Positions 19,650 through 28,323 of a stretch of 64,000 nt of DNA are shown one piece after another. The position numbers and the translations under genes were made by a program. Every line of letters starts with the position of its first letter. Positions within the stretch are counted from its first letter, which is position 1. The notes beneath the pieces are model-generated. The model did no database searches and was not told where the DNA came from. It worked only from the letters and a program-made list of their open reading frames with translations. Origin of the DNA: Streptomyces sp. CC228A (GTDB lineage: Bacteria > Actinomycetota > Actinomycetes > Streptomycetales > Streptomycetaceae); assembly GCF_021390935.1 (NCBI RefSeq), contig NZ_JAJPUI010000004.1, forward strand, positions 62,001 to 126,000, given 5' to 3'.

Positions 19650-20507
19650 ATGGATTGGTGGACGGTCCTCTACGTCGCGTTCGGCGTCGTCGCGCTGTGG
19701 CTGCTCGGCGAGGTGCTCCTGCAGTACAAGGCGCGGCTGCGCTGGAGACTGGTCGCGTTCTTCGGCTTCCTCGGCGTCGTCGCCGGCGTCCTCGCGTCCT
19801 CCATCCCGCTGATCATCGCCGGGGCCGTCGCCTTCGGGATCGGCCAGACCTGCGTCACCCTGTCGTTCCTCCGCGGCTTCTCGACCGGCTGGGCGCTCGG
19901 CGGCCGTCCCGGCGCCAGCCGCCGCCGCAGGACCAGGCCGAAGGACGCCGGGCCCACCCTGGAGGTCTCCGGCCTGGAGGTCTCCGGCCTGGAGGTCTCC
20001 GGCCTGGAGTACGCGGACGACGACCGCGACGGGGCGGACCGGGACTCCCGCCCCGCGCGGGACACCGATGACGACACCCCCGCCCAGGACGCCCCGCCGC
20101 AGCCCGAGGACACGGGCGCGTACGGCCCGTACGGTGCCGGCACCGCCGACCCGTCCGCCGCCACGGCCGCCTACGGCGCCTACCCGGACTACGGCACGGG
20201 CGAGTACACCGGGGCGTACGGCTACGGCTACGGCGGCGAGCAGCAGGGCTACGCCGCCTACTCCGACCCGTACATCGGCACCACCACGACCGCTGCGGGG
20301 CAGCCCTACGGTTCCCCCGCCCACGACGGCTACCCGGTCGGGCAGCAGTACGCCGGCCCCTACACCGGGCAGTACGGCATGGACACCCCGCCCGGCGGGG
20401 TCTGGGTGCCGCCGCAGCGCGACGCGGAGCAGCCCTACCCGCCGCAGCCGCAGGACCAGCCGGGCCCGTACGACTACGACCAGACCGGGCACACGTACCG
20501 CTACTGA
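19650..20507 (+). CDS. Membrane protein with Tyr/Gly-rich C-terminal tail, function unknown
   Basis: 285 aa, ATG with AAGGAGAG upstream. Residues 1-90 form about three transmembrane helices (TVLYVAFGVVALWLLGEVLL; LVAFFGFLGVVAGVLASSI; PLIIAGAVAFGIGQTCVTL). A basic stretch RRRRTRPK indicates a cytosolic tail. The tail starts with three LEVSG units and an acidic patch, then about 130 residues rich in Tyr, Gly, Pro and Gln (GAYGYGYGGEQQGYAAY), predicted disordered. It follows metF by 51 nt and may be co-transcribed. Similar proteins occur in streptomycetes without known function; I do not assign one. Confidence 0.8.
   Translation: MDWWTVLYVAFGVVALWLLGEVLLQYKARLRWRLVAFFGFLGVVAGVLASSIPLIIAGAVAFGIGQTCVTLSFLRGFSTGWALGGRPGASRRRRTRPKDAGPTLEVSGLEVSGLEVSGLEYADDDRDGADRDSRPARDTDDDTPAQDAPPQPEDTGAYGPYGAGTADPSAATAAYGAYPDYGTGEYTGAYGYGYGGEQQGYAAYSDPYIGTTTTAAGQPYGSPAHDGYPVGQQYAGPYTGQYGMDTPPGGVWVPPQRDAEQPYPPQPQDQPGPYDYDQTGHTYRY
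19959..20003 (+). repeat. Three perfect 15-bp tandem repeats encoding LEVSG
   Basis: CTGGAGGTCTCCGGC occurs three times without change (19959-19973, 19974-19988, 19989-20003), and a partial fourth copy begins CTGGAG. The repeat is in frame, at the junction between the membrane part and the disordered tail of the protein. The lack of synonymous differences suggests recent duplication. Confidence 0.9.
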
Positions 20508-20740
20508 CCCCCGGCCGCTGCTGACCGGCGCCTCCGCCCACCCGCAGCCCCGCCCTGGCCGTCGGTGTCCCCGACCGGTGGACCGGCGGGCTGCGGGTGC
20601 ACGTGCCTCGCTCCCAACGCCCGCCGGGACCGCGCACGCCGGACCGACCGCCCCGCGCTGCCGCGGGCCCCCACCGGAGCGTCCCGCCCGGGGAGGGCGC
20701 CGCCGGCAGCGGGACCCGCGGAAGTCCGCGCCCTCCACGA

Positions 20741-22210
20741 TCAGGCCCGCCACCAGCGCCCCCGACATCCCGGCGTGCGCAAGACCGCCGCCCGGGTGGG
20801 CCCATCCGCCCGCGAAGTACAGCCCCGGCAGCGGCGCCGGGTTCGCCGCGGGCAGCAGCGCCCCGCCGGCACCCGCCAGGGCCGGGCCCGGCACCGCGTG
20901 CTCCCCGTCTCGCGGAAGGTGTCCGCCGGCGTCCGCACCGCGCGCCACAGGATCCGCTCCCGCAGCCCCGGTACCGCCGCCTCGGCGGCCGCCACCATCC
21001 GGTCCGCGAACGCCTCGACTGCCTCCGGGGCGAGGCCCCCGCCGTCCCACAGGCCGCCCGCCGGGACCGCCGCCGTCACCGTCACCGCCTCGTGCCCCTC
21101 GTCCGGCCGCAGCGCAGGGTCGTCCGGGCGCAGCACCGTCACCGTGGGCCGCTCGGGCAGCCGCCCGCCCTCCGCGAGGGCCGCCGACTCACCGCCCGCC
21201 GGCGGCGCGTGGACCACCGTCCTGTGCGCGGCCTGCGCGTCCCGCGCCCCGCGCAGCGCCAGGCACACCACGACCCGCCCGGTCCGCGCGCCCCAGGCGA
21301 AGCGCGGCCAGTCGTCCTGCCGCTCCCACGCGGCGACGTGGTCCCGGTACAGCGCCGGCACGGGCGCCCCCGCCACCACGTGGTCAGCTTCGACGAGGGT
21401 CCCGTCCGCGAGCTGCACCCCGGCGGCCCGCCCGGCCTTCTCCACGACCTCCGCCACGGCCGCCCCGAACACGAACGCGACCTTCCGGGCCAGGCACCGC
21501 CCGTACACCGCGTCGGCCAGCGCCCGCAGGCCCCCGCGCACGTACCACGTGCCGAACGTCTGCTCCATGTACGGCAGGACGGCGGCGGACGGGGGAGCGG
21601 AGACCGGGGCCAGACCGTACGCCAGCGCGTACCCCTCCAGCAGCGCCGCGAGCCGCTCGTCACCCAGCTCCCTGCGCCCGACCTCCGCCAGCGTCGCGGC
21701 CCTCCGGCGCAGCAGCCCGGTCGGCGGCGCGGGGTACGGGTCGCGGGAGAACGGCGACGGGTCCGCGGGCAGCGGCTCCTCCAGCAGGGGCCGCCGCGAC
21801 CGGTCCCACGCCTCGCGCGCCCGGTTCAGGAACGCCGCCCACCGCTCGCCGGAGCCGGCACCGAGCGCACCGTCCAGGGCCGCGACGACCCCGGCCCGCG
21901 AGGCGTTCGGCAGGGACACCGCCGTGCCGTCGGCGAAGACGTGCCGGCTCGCCGGGTCCACCTGCGCCAGCTCGACGCACGCTTCCAGCGGCTCCTTGCC
22001 CGTCTTGACGAACAGGTCCCGGTAGACGGCCGGCAGGTGCAGCAGACCCGGGCCGGTGTCGAAACCGAAACCGTCCCGCTCGAACCGGCGGACCGACCCG
22101 CCGTACGTCTCCGTCCGCTCGTACACCGTCACCCGGTGGCCCGCCACGGCCAGCCGGGCGGCAGCCGCCATGGCGCCCATCCCGGCGCCGATCACCGCAA
22201 TCCGTGCCAT
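20741..22210 (-). CDS. CrtI-like NAD(P)/FAD-dependent oxidoreductase, C-terminus frameshifted
   Basis: The ATG at 22210 starts ARIAVIGAGMGAMAAAARLA (FAD-binding Rossmann motif), then DGFGFDTGPGLLHLP and GTWYVRGGLRALADA, as in phytoene desaturase-like amine oxidases. The frame stays homologous to about TPADTFRETG. The conserved C-terminal FAD motif (LPGLYFAGGWAHPGGGLAHA) then lies in another frame at about 20720-20900. One extra G in the run at 20903-20906 (CCCC on the plus strand) restores ETGEHAVPGPAL and joins them. The stop coded here (20741) is thus probably false, and the true end is near 20700. No carotenoid genes are adjacent, so the substrate is unknown. Confidence 0.78.
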   Translation of the reverse strand: MARIAVIGAGMGAMAAAARLAVAGHRVTVYERTETYGGSVRRFERDGFGFDTGPGLLHLPAVYRDLFVKTGKEPLEACVELAQVDPASRHVFADGTAVSLPNASRAGVVAALDGALGAGSGERWAAFLNRAREAWDRSRRPLLEEPLPADPSPFSRDPYPAPPTGLLRRRAATLAEVGRRELGDERLAALLEGYALAYGLAPVSAPPSAAVLPYMEQTFGTWYVRGGLRALADAVYGRCLARKVAFVFGAAVAEVVEKAGRAAGVQLADGTLVEADHVVAGAPVPALYRDHVAAWERQDDWPRFAWGARTGRVVVCLALRGARDAQAAHRTVVHAPPAGGESAALAEGGRLPERPTVTVLRPDDPALRPDEGHEAVTVTAAVPAGGLWDGGGLAPEAVEAFADRMVAAAEAAVPGLRERILWRAVRTPADTFRETGSTRCRARPWRVPAGRCCPRRTRRRCRGCTSRADGPTRAAVLRTPGCRGRWWRA

Positions 22211-22934
22211 GCCAGGACTCTATAAGCCGCCGTCGGCAGCCGGTCCCGGCAGGTGCCGGGAGCGCGGACGGTGCCGGCAGCGCGGATGGAGGCGGGCGGA
22301 GGTCGGGCGGCTCAGCCGGCCGGGGAGGCGGGAGCGGCCCGGCCGCGGCCATGCGCTTCTCGGCCCGCCGCTCCGCGCGCCTGCGCCGGAACCGCCGGAT
22401 GCGGCTGACCAGGAACAGCACCGTGGCCACGCCGAGCACCAGCAGCACGGCGGCGATGACGGCCGCCGCGACCGGGTTGAAGACCGCGAAGGTGATGAGC
22501 CCGGCGACGCCGAGGTCCTCGGCGAGGCTGACGGCGATGTTGCTGACCGGCTCGGGGGAGGTGTTGACGGCCATGCGCGTGCCGGCCTTGACCAGATGGC
22601 TGACCAGCGCCGTCGAGCCGCCGACCGCGCCAGCCGCCAGCTCCGGGAGTGATCCGCTCTCGCCCGCGAGCAGGGCGGCCACGACGGCGCCCGCCAGCGG
22701 CCGGACCACGGTGTGGACGGAGTCCCAGGCGCTGTCGACGTACGGGATCTTGTCGGCCACCGCCTCGACCAGGAAGAGGACGCCGGCCGCGATCAGGACG
22801 TCGGGGCGCTGGAGCGTCTCGGGGACGCCCTCCGCGACACCGGTCGCGCCGAATATGCCGAGGAGCAGGACCACCGCGTACGCGTTGATCCCGCTAGCCC
22901 AGCCGCTTGTGAAGACCAGGGGGAGTACGGACAC
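22192..22934 (-). CDS. DUF4126 membrane protein; 3' end uncertain
   Basis: GTG start at 22934. About 190 residues of clear homology: VLPLVFTSGWASGINAYAVV, a pair of hydrophobic helices, AAGAVGGSTALVSHLVKAGTR, then a last helix and a basic tail RRFRRRRAERRAEKR. The frame then runs through a Pro/Ala-rich stretch and stays open far into the next gene, to 21660, which is implausible. A one-base deletion in the GC-rich tail would give a stop at 22192, just past the start of the oxidoreductase gene. Function is unknown; the family is integral-membrane. Confidence 0.7.
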
Positions 22935-22965
22935 GAGCGACGATCGTAGTCAGCGGCGCGGGCAC

Positions 22966-22996
22966 TGAGTATCCGTACTCATTCCGCGGGATGAGT
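22966..22996. promoter_or_regulatory. Overlapping inverted repeats of TGAGTA/TACTCA
   Basis: TGAGTA-4nt-TACTCA (22966-22981) overlaps ACTCAT-8nt-ATGAGT (22977-22996), giving three alternating half-sites 30-60 nt upstream of the DUF4126 gene. This looks like an operator for a dimeric regulator; the regulator is unknown. Confidence 0.45.
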
Positions 22997-23108
22997 AGCG
23001 ATGCGGATGGGCCGAGGCCCGCCGGGACGGGAGAGTGGGGACCACGGAAGGACGCGGCGCCGGCACCGCCGACACGGGGCGGCGGAGCAGGCGCCGCGTA
23101 CCGGCCGC

Positions 23109-23135
23109 ACGGGGGAGACGGGGGAGACGGGGGAA
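23109..23135. repeat. 9-bp purine-rich tandem repeat
   Basis: ACGGGGGAG repeats at 23109-23117 and 23118-23126, and with a final A at 23127-23135. It lies in non-coding DNA; no function is inferred. Confidence 0.7.
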
Positions 23136-23560
23136 GACCGGGGGAACAGCGCGCCGGTCCGGCGGGGCTCGGGGGGATCGAGCCTCGAAGGACCGGCGCT
23201 TTCCCGTACCCGGCAGCGGTGCGCCGGGTCGGCGCCCGACCGCCGGTCAGGCACCGGCCCGGCCGCTGCGCGGCACCCGCGGCGCCCTTCCGGCGCGACC
23301 CGCCCGGCGTGCGCCACCCGGCGGTGACCTTCCGGTGCGACCCGGCCGGTGAGCGCCATCCGCGGCGCCGGTCGCCGGTCGGCTGCCCTGCCGGTCGGTG
23401 TGCGGTACCGGCGTGCCCTGCCATCGTTCGGACGTCCCGCCGCCGGTGCGGGCGGCACGCGGTACGCGGCCGCAGTGCCCGGCAGCGGTCTCCGCACGCG
23501 GGTTCCCGCCTGCGGTCCGCGGTCGGCGGCGGTCCGTCGGCTGTGCCGCCCCGGCGCTCG

Positions 23561-24172
23561 TCAGCGCCCGCCGCTGACCCGCCCGTGCAGGAGCCGGGAC
23601 AGCGCGGCGTGGACGTCGTCCAGGGACCGCTCACGCTGGAACGCCTGCCAGTCCAGAGCGGCGACGAGCACCATCCCGACCAGCGCGGCGGCGGTGAGCG
23701 GGATGTCGATGTCCCCGCTCAGCTCGCCGTTCTCGACGCCCTCCCGCAGCACGTCCTCCACCACGGCGACCGCCTCCTGGCGCACCACCAGCAGCGTGGA
23801 CTGCCAGGCGCGGTTCGTGCGCCACAGCTCGGCGACGTAGAGCTGGGTGAAGGCCGGGTAGCGGTCGATGAAGACCAGACCGGCCCTGATCATCGCGTCC
23901 AGCGCCTCCACCCGGGTCCCGCCGCGCTCCGCCGTCTCGTCGGCGGCGGAGCGCAGCGAGGCCGTGAGCAGCCCGACGCCGTGCCGCAGCAGCTCCTCGA
24001 AGAGCTCGGTCTTGCTCTTGAAGTTGTAGTAGACCGTGCCCTTGGCGACCCCCGCGCGCTCGGCGATCTCGTCGACCGTCGTCGCCGAGAAGCCCTGCTC
24101 GGCGATCAGGGTGACAGCCGCCTCGTACAGCTTCGTACGGGTGGCCTGCCGTCTGGGGCTCTGCGTGTCCAT
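23561..24172 (-). CDS. TetR-family transcriptional regulator
   Basis: 203 aa from the ATG at 24172; longer upstream frames are overlap artefacts. The N-terminal HTH shows TRTKLYEAAVTLIAEQGFSA, TTVDEIAERAGVAKGTVYYN and FKSKTELFEELL. The C-terminal ligand domain is longer and less conserved. It is the third gene of a minus-strand set ABC ATPase - YhgE - TetR. A near-perfect TetR-type palindrome at 27692-27717 in front of the set is its likely operator, so autoregulation of the module is inferred. Confidence 0.92.
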   Translation of the reverse strand: MDTQSPRRQATRTKLYEAAVTLIAEQGFSATTVDEIAERAGVAKGTVYYNFKSKTELFEELLRHGVGLLTASLRSAADETAERGGTRVEALDAMIRAGLVFIDRYPAFTQLYVAELWRTNRAWQSTLLVVRQEAVAVVEDVLREGVENGELSGDIDIPLTAAALVGMVLVAALDWQAFQRERSLDDVHAALSRLLHGRVSGGR

Positions 24173-24228
24173 GGCGTCGATTCTCACAGCTCGGATGGTC
24201 CTTCCTGCACGTGACAGGCTCAGCGGCC

Positions 24229-26325
24229 TCAGAGGCTCAGCTCGGGGTGCAGCCGGTCGAACGTCCACACCTGCTTGCGCCGGGCCGACAGGGCCGTCAG
24301 GGCGAGGGCGCCCACGGTGAACGCGGTCAGGACCGCGCACGCCTGCCAGACCGGGCCCATGCCACCGCCCGTGATGAGCCGCCGCAGCGCCTCGACGACG
24401 TATGTCATCGGCAGGTACGGGTGGATCGCGTTGAAGAAGCCCGGGCTCGTCTGCACGGGGTACGTGCCGCCCGCCGACGTGAGCTGCAGCATCAGCACCG
24501 CCAGTACGAGGATCCGGCCCGCCGCGCCGAAGCGGGCGTTCAGCCACTGGATGATCGCGGCGAAGCAGCCCGTCACCAGGGCCAGGAAGGCCACCGTCCC
24601 GGAGGCGCGGGCCATCTCCAGACCGAGCCCCCAGTGCAGCACCGACATCAGCGCGGCCACCTGGAGCAGCCCGATCGCGGCCACCGGCAGCCAGCCCGCG
24701 AAGGCGATCCGCCAGGCGGAGGCGCCCGCGGCGAGAGCCCGCCGGTTCATCGGCTGGATCAGCATGTACGCCACCATCGCGCCCACCCAGAGGGAGAGCG
24801 GGATGAAGTACGGGGCGAAGCCGGTGCCGTAGTTGGCCGCCTTGTGCAGCGACTGCGAGGCCAGCTTGACCGGGTCGGCCATGACCTCCGTGCGGCGGTC
24901 CCGGTCCTCCTTGCCGTAGTCGGGGATCTGCTCGACGCCCTTGTCCAGGCCGCTGGCCAGCTCGTTGGAGCCGCCCTTGAGCTGGTACAGGCCGCCGCTC
25001 AGGTCGTTGGCGCCCTTCTTGATCCTGCCGAGGGCCGAGTCGAGGCCGACGGCGCCGTTCTTACTCTTGGTGATGCCCTTGTGCAGCTCCGACATGCCGG
25101 TGGAGACCTTCTGCGCCCCGGTGTTCAGCTCGTTGATCTTCGCGACGGCGTAGTCCACGTCGCTGCTCAGGTGCGGGGCCCGCTTGGCGAGGTCGTCGGC
25201 CTTCTTCTGGAGGTCCTTGAGCTGCGCGTCGAGCTTCTTCAGGTCGCCGCCGCTGTCCTTGGCGATCTCCGCGAGGTCGTCGGCGATCACGGCGACATCG
25301 GCCGCGGCGACCTTGGCGTCCTTCAGGTCCTCGCACAGCTCGGGGGAGGGGTCCACCACGCCCTCGCCCTTCTCGCAGTACTTCGTGTGCGCGGCGGTGA
25401 GCCGGTCGGCGGACGCGTGGGCGACGGTGCGGGCCGCGGGTCCGCGCTCGACGATCCGGTCCAGGTTGTGCTGCGCCGCCTTGGAGGTGTCGGAGACCAG
25501 GCGCGCCGTGTCGCCGATCTTCTTGCCGTTGTCCCGCAGGTACGGGCGGGCCTGCGCCGCCGTCCCGTTGACCCGGTCGGCGAGCTGCTGGGTGCCCTGG
25601 GCGATCTCGCGGGTGCCGGTCGCGAGCTCGGAGGCGCCGGCGTCGATCTTCTTCAGGCCCGTCGCCAGGTCGCTGCTGCCGTTCTTGGTCTTCCCGACGC
25701 CGTCGACGAGGTCGTCCGAGCCCTTCTTGGCCTTGCCGACGCCGTCCTTCAGGTCGTTGGCGCCCTTGGCCGCCTTCTCCGTCGCGTCGTGGATGTCGGA
25801 GAACGAGATGAAGATCTTGTCGAGGAACGAGCGGGACGACTTCGTCGAGGCCGCGGTGCGGACCTCGGAGAACACGGAGCGGGAGATCTGCCCGACGATG
25901 TAGTTGTTCGCGTCGTTGGTCCGCACCTCCAGCGCCCCCGTCTCGGGGGAGTCGCCCGAGCTGGAGGAAATGCGCGCGCTGAAGTCGGCGGGCATGGTGA
26001 GCGACAGGTAGTACGTGCCGTCCTCGACGCCTTCGCGCGCCTTCGCGTCACTGACCTCGTGCCACTCGAAGACCGCGCTCTCGCGCAGGCCCTCGGTGAT
26101 GTCGTCGCCGGCGTTGACCTCCTTCCCGTCGACGGTCGCACCCCGGTCGTCGTTCACGAGCGCCACCGGGATCCGGTCGAGCCGGCCGTACGGGTCCCAG
26201 AACGACCACAGGTACAGCGCGCCGTACAGCAGCGGCAGCAGCAGAATCGCGACCAGCGCGGCGCGCGGCAGCTTGCCCCGCCCGAACCGCCTGAGCTCAA
26301 GCGCGGCCAGTTTCGGCGAGCGCAT
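24229..26325 (-). CDS. YhgE/Pip-domain ABC-2-type membrane protein
   Basis: 698 aa, ATG start. One N-terminal transmembrane helix (PRAALVAILLLPLLYGALYL), then a large extracytoplasmic region of ~450 residues. That region has many heptad-like coiled-coil segments separated by repeats of the type (A/K)xGxxDLxxGxxK (GANDLKDG, GSDDLVDG, GSSDLATG, GASELATG), as in phage-infection protein Pip and YhgE. About five C-terminal helices form an ABC-2 permease-like domain ending AVLTAFTVGALALTALSA. It overlaps the ATPase gene by 29 nt and was probably made with it. Export of an unknown compound, or an ESX/lipoprotein-like wall role, is possible. Confidence 0.88.
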   Translation of the reverse strand: MRSPKLAALELRRFGRGKLPRAALVAILLLPLLYGALYLWSFWDPYGRLDRIPVALVNDDRGATVDGKEVNAGDDITEGLRESAVFEWHEVSDAKAREGVEDGTYYLSLTMPADFSARISSSSGDSPETGALEVRTNDANNYIVGQISRSVFSEVRTAASTKSSRSFLDKIFISFSDIHDATEKAAKGANDLKDGVGKAKKGSDDLVDGVGKTKNGSSDLATGLKKIDAGASELATGTREIAQGTQQLADRVNGTAAQARPYLRDNGKKIGDTARLVSDTSKAAQHNLDRIVERGPAARTVAHASADRLTAAHTKYCEKGEGVVDPSPELCEDLKDAKVAAADVAVIADDLAEIAKDSGGDLKKLDAQLKDLQKKADDLAKRAPHLSSDVDYAVAKINELNTGAQKVSTGMSELHKGITKSKNGAVGLDSALGRIKKGANDLSGGLYQLKGGSNELASGLDKGVEQIPDYGKEDRDRRTEVMADPVKLASQSLHKAANYGTGFAPYFIPLSLWVGAMVAYMLIQPMNRRALAAGASAWRIAFAGWLPVAAIGLLQVAALMSVLHWGLGLEMARASGTVAFLALVTGCFAAIIQWLNARFGAAGRILVLAVLMLQLTSAGGTYPVQTSPGFFNAIHPYLPMTYVVEALRRLITGGGMGPVWQACAVLTAFTVGALALTALSARRKQVWTFDRLHPELSL

Positions 26326-27675
26326 CAGCCGCCCCCTCCTTGGTGTCCCCGGTCTTCTTCGTGTGGGTGCGCCGCCTTCCGGAGGCGCTGCCCCCGGTGT
26401 CCTTGGTGCGTGTCTCCGCGGTGCCGGCGGAGGTCTCTGCGCCGTCCCCGGCGCCGCCTTCCGTGCGGATGACGGTGTCGGCCTGCCCGGGGGCCTCCGT
26501 GCAGACGGCCAGCACGGTGACGCCGCTGTCGGCGACCGCGCGCAGCGCCGTCCACGCGGCCGCCTCGTCGGCCTCGCCGAGCTTCAGGTCGGTGTCGTCC
26601 ACGGCGAGCAGGCGCGGTTCGCCGACGAGCGCCAGCGCGAGCGACAGCCGCAGTGCCTCCAGCCGCTCCAGGTCCCGCACGGAGGTCCGCTCGCCCTTCG
26701 GCAGGCTCTGCGGGTCCAGGCCCGCGACCTCCAGGGCCGCGTCGATCCGGCGCCGGTTCTCGGCGACGCGCTCGGAGCGCGGTCGCAGCAGCGCGAGCGG
26801 GGAGCCGTCGAAGCGCCGCCGCAGCAGCGCCGCCTCCCGCAGGTGCTCACCCACGGTGAACGCCTGGTCCAGGTCGGACACGCCGGGTACGTGCGCGAGG
26901 GCGCTGATCCGGCGGACGGCCGCCATCTTGCGGGGCAGCCGCAGCCCGCCGACGTCCGCGTGGCCCTCCTTGATCCGCATCCGCCCGGTGAGGGCGAGCA
27001 GCAGGCAGGTCCTGCCCGTGCCCGACGGACCGGCGAGCGCCACCAGCGATCCGGGAGCCGCCGTGCCCGACACCCCGCGGAACGCCCACCCGCGGGGCCC
27101 CTGCACCCCGAGTCCCTCCACGCTGACCGCGGCACCCCGCTGCGAGGCGCCGGTGCCACCTGCGGTCCCGGTCCTGCGGAAGCGGCCCTTGCCGCCCGCC
27201 CGGCGGGCGGAGACACCGGCGGTGCCACCTGCGGCCGCTGTGCTCTCGGCCGGTGTCCCGGCGGACGCGGTGCCGCCGCCCGGGGCGCGGGTGGCCGGTG
27301 CGTCGGCGGCCACTGTGGTCCCGGGTGCGGAGGTGCTGCCGTCCGGGGTGCTCGTGTCCGCCGTGTCCCGGCCGCTGCCGTCCTGTGCGGCGGCCGGCGC
27401 CGAGGATCCCGTAGCGGCGCCCCCGCGGTACCCGTGCCCTCGGCGCCCCCTGTGGTGCGCGCGCCCTTGGTGCCCCCTGCGTTGCGCGGGCCCCTGGTGC
27501 TTCTCGCAGCGGCGGGGCCGCCGTTGCGGGGAGCGGTGTCCCCAGCGGCGGCGGGACCGGCGGCGGTCTGCCCTGCGGTGGGCTGCCCGGCCGGGCGGTC
27601 GGCCGGGGCGGCCGGCGACGTGTCTCCTCCGGCGCGGCCGCCTTCGGCAGGGCTCTCTATGTCCGGGCTCTCCAC
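26297..27675 (-). CDS. Degenerate ABC-type ATPase subunit for YhgE, interrupted by an apparent -1 frameshift
   Basis: GTG at 27675 with GGGGGAGG upstream. The first ~85 residues (low-complexity Ala/Gly/Pro) are in one frame; a missing base in the C-run at 27420-27424 moves the rest to the next frame, giving ~459 aa. The nucleotide-binding domain covers about the second half. Its Walker A reads GPSGTGRT (Arg for the essential Lys), Walker B is LLAVDDTD (Asp where the catalytic Glu is expected), and I find no LSGGQ signature; the equivalent region is SVRDLERLEALRLSLALALV. It may bind nucleotide weakly or act structurally. Overlap with yhgE implies a complex with it. Confidence 0.82.
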
Positions 27676-27691
27676 GGACCTCCCCCAACTG

Positions 27692-27717
27692 TTTTGAACT
27701 GACCAGTCAGTCCAAAA
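27692..27717. promoter_or_regulatory. TetR-type operator in front of the ATPase-YhgE-TetR module
   Basis: TTTTG-n-ACTGAC-nn-GTCAGT-n-CAAAA: 22 of 26 positions are symmetric. It lies 17 nt upstream of the ATPase GTG, between divergent genes, and is markedly AT-richer than its surroundings. The TetR encoded at the end of the module is the natural candidate to bind it. Confidence 0.8.
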
Positions 27718-27832
27718 GCTACAGCCTGTCGAAGATCATGGCAAAACCGCAGGTCAGCTGGATTGTCAGTGGTGGGGCGCACCATGGACGCAGACGATCG
27801 ACGTGCCGTCACCCGACGCCAGGAGGTCCGCC

Positions 27833-28299
27833 ATGGCGAGCGACGTCCACCCCGTGCCGCGCCGCGCCACCGCACCGCCCGCCGCACTCGACCTGCTCGC
27901 CCAGGCGCGTGCCGGCCTGGCCGAAGCCGCCGCCCTCGACACCCCGAACGAGCGGTACGCCACCGCGCACCTCGCCGCCCTGCGCACCGCCGCCGCGGTG
28001 ATCGCCGTACGGGGCCGCCCCGAGCGGGACCCCCGCGGCCGCCGCCGCATCCGCAGCGCCTGGGACGTGCTGCCGGAGACGGCGCCGGAACTCGCCGAGT
28101 GGAGCGCGCTCTTCGCGGCGGCGCCGCCCGCAGGGCCCGCGCGGAGGCCGGCATACCCGGCGCGGCCACCGCCAGGGACGCCGACGACCTGATCCGCGAC
28201 ACCGGCATGTTCCTCCGCCTCGCGGAGCGCCTGCTCGCGCCGGGCGGGGCACCGCGGCCGAGGACCTCCCCGGAGGCCATAGGCTGGGACGGTCCGTAG
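27833..28299 (+). CDS. SAV_6107-family (HEPN-like) protein, interrupted by an apparent -1 frameshift
   Basis: ATG at 27833 with AGGAGG at 27821-27826. The N-terminal frame (LDLLAQARAGLAEAAALDTP, RYATAHLAALRTAAAVIAVR) and the C-terminal frame (RRARAEAGIPGAATARDADDLIRD to the stop at 28299) join into ~155 aa if one G is restored near 28115-28130. The family is all-helical and resembles HEPN domains. I see no clear catalytic R-x4-6-H motif, so RNase activity is not claimed. It lies divergent to the YhgE module and 24 nt before the methyltransferase, with which it is probably co-transcribed. Confidence 0.78.
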
Positions 28300-28323
28300 A
28301 CCGTCACCGAGGAGTCAACTGCC

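Larger units (their letters stand above)
22935..23560. other. 626-bp intergenic region
   Basis: No credible gene is seen; long open frames here are Arg/Pro-rich. It carries an inverted-repeat cluster at 22966-22996 (separate entry), a purine-rich tandem repeat at 23109-23135, and an imperfect 42-43-bp direct repeat beginning CCTTCCGG at 23286 and 23329. The rest is unremarkable. Confidence 0.55.

Noticed and set aside
20508..20740. Remnant of a mobile element between the Tyr-rich protein and the CrtI-like gene
   Set aside because: No inverted repeats, transposase motif or change in base composition; only the frameshifted 3' end of the oxidoreductase and ordinary spacer.
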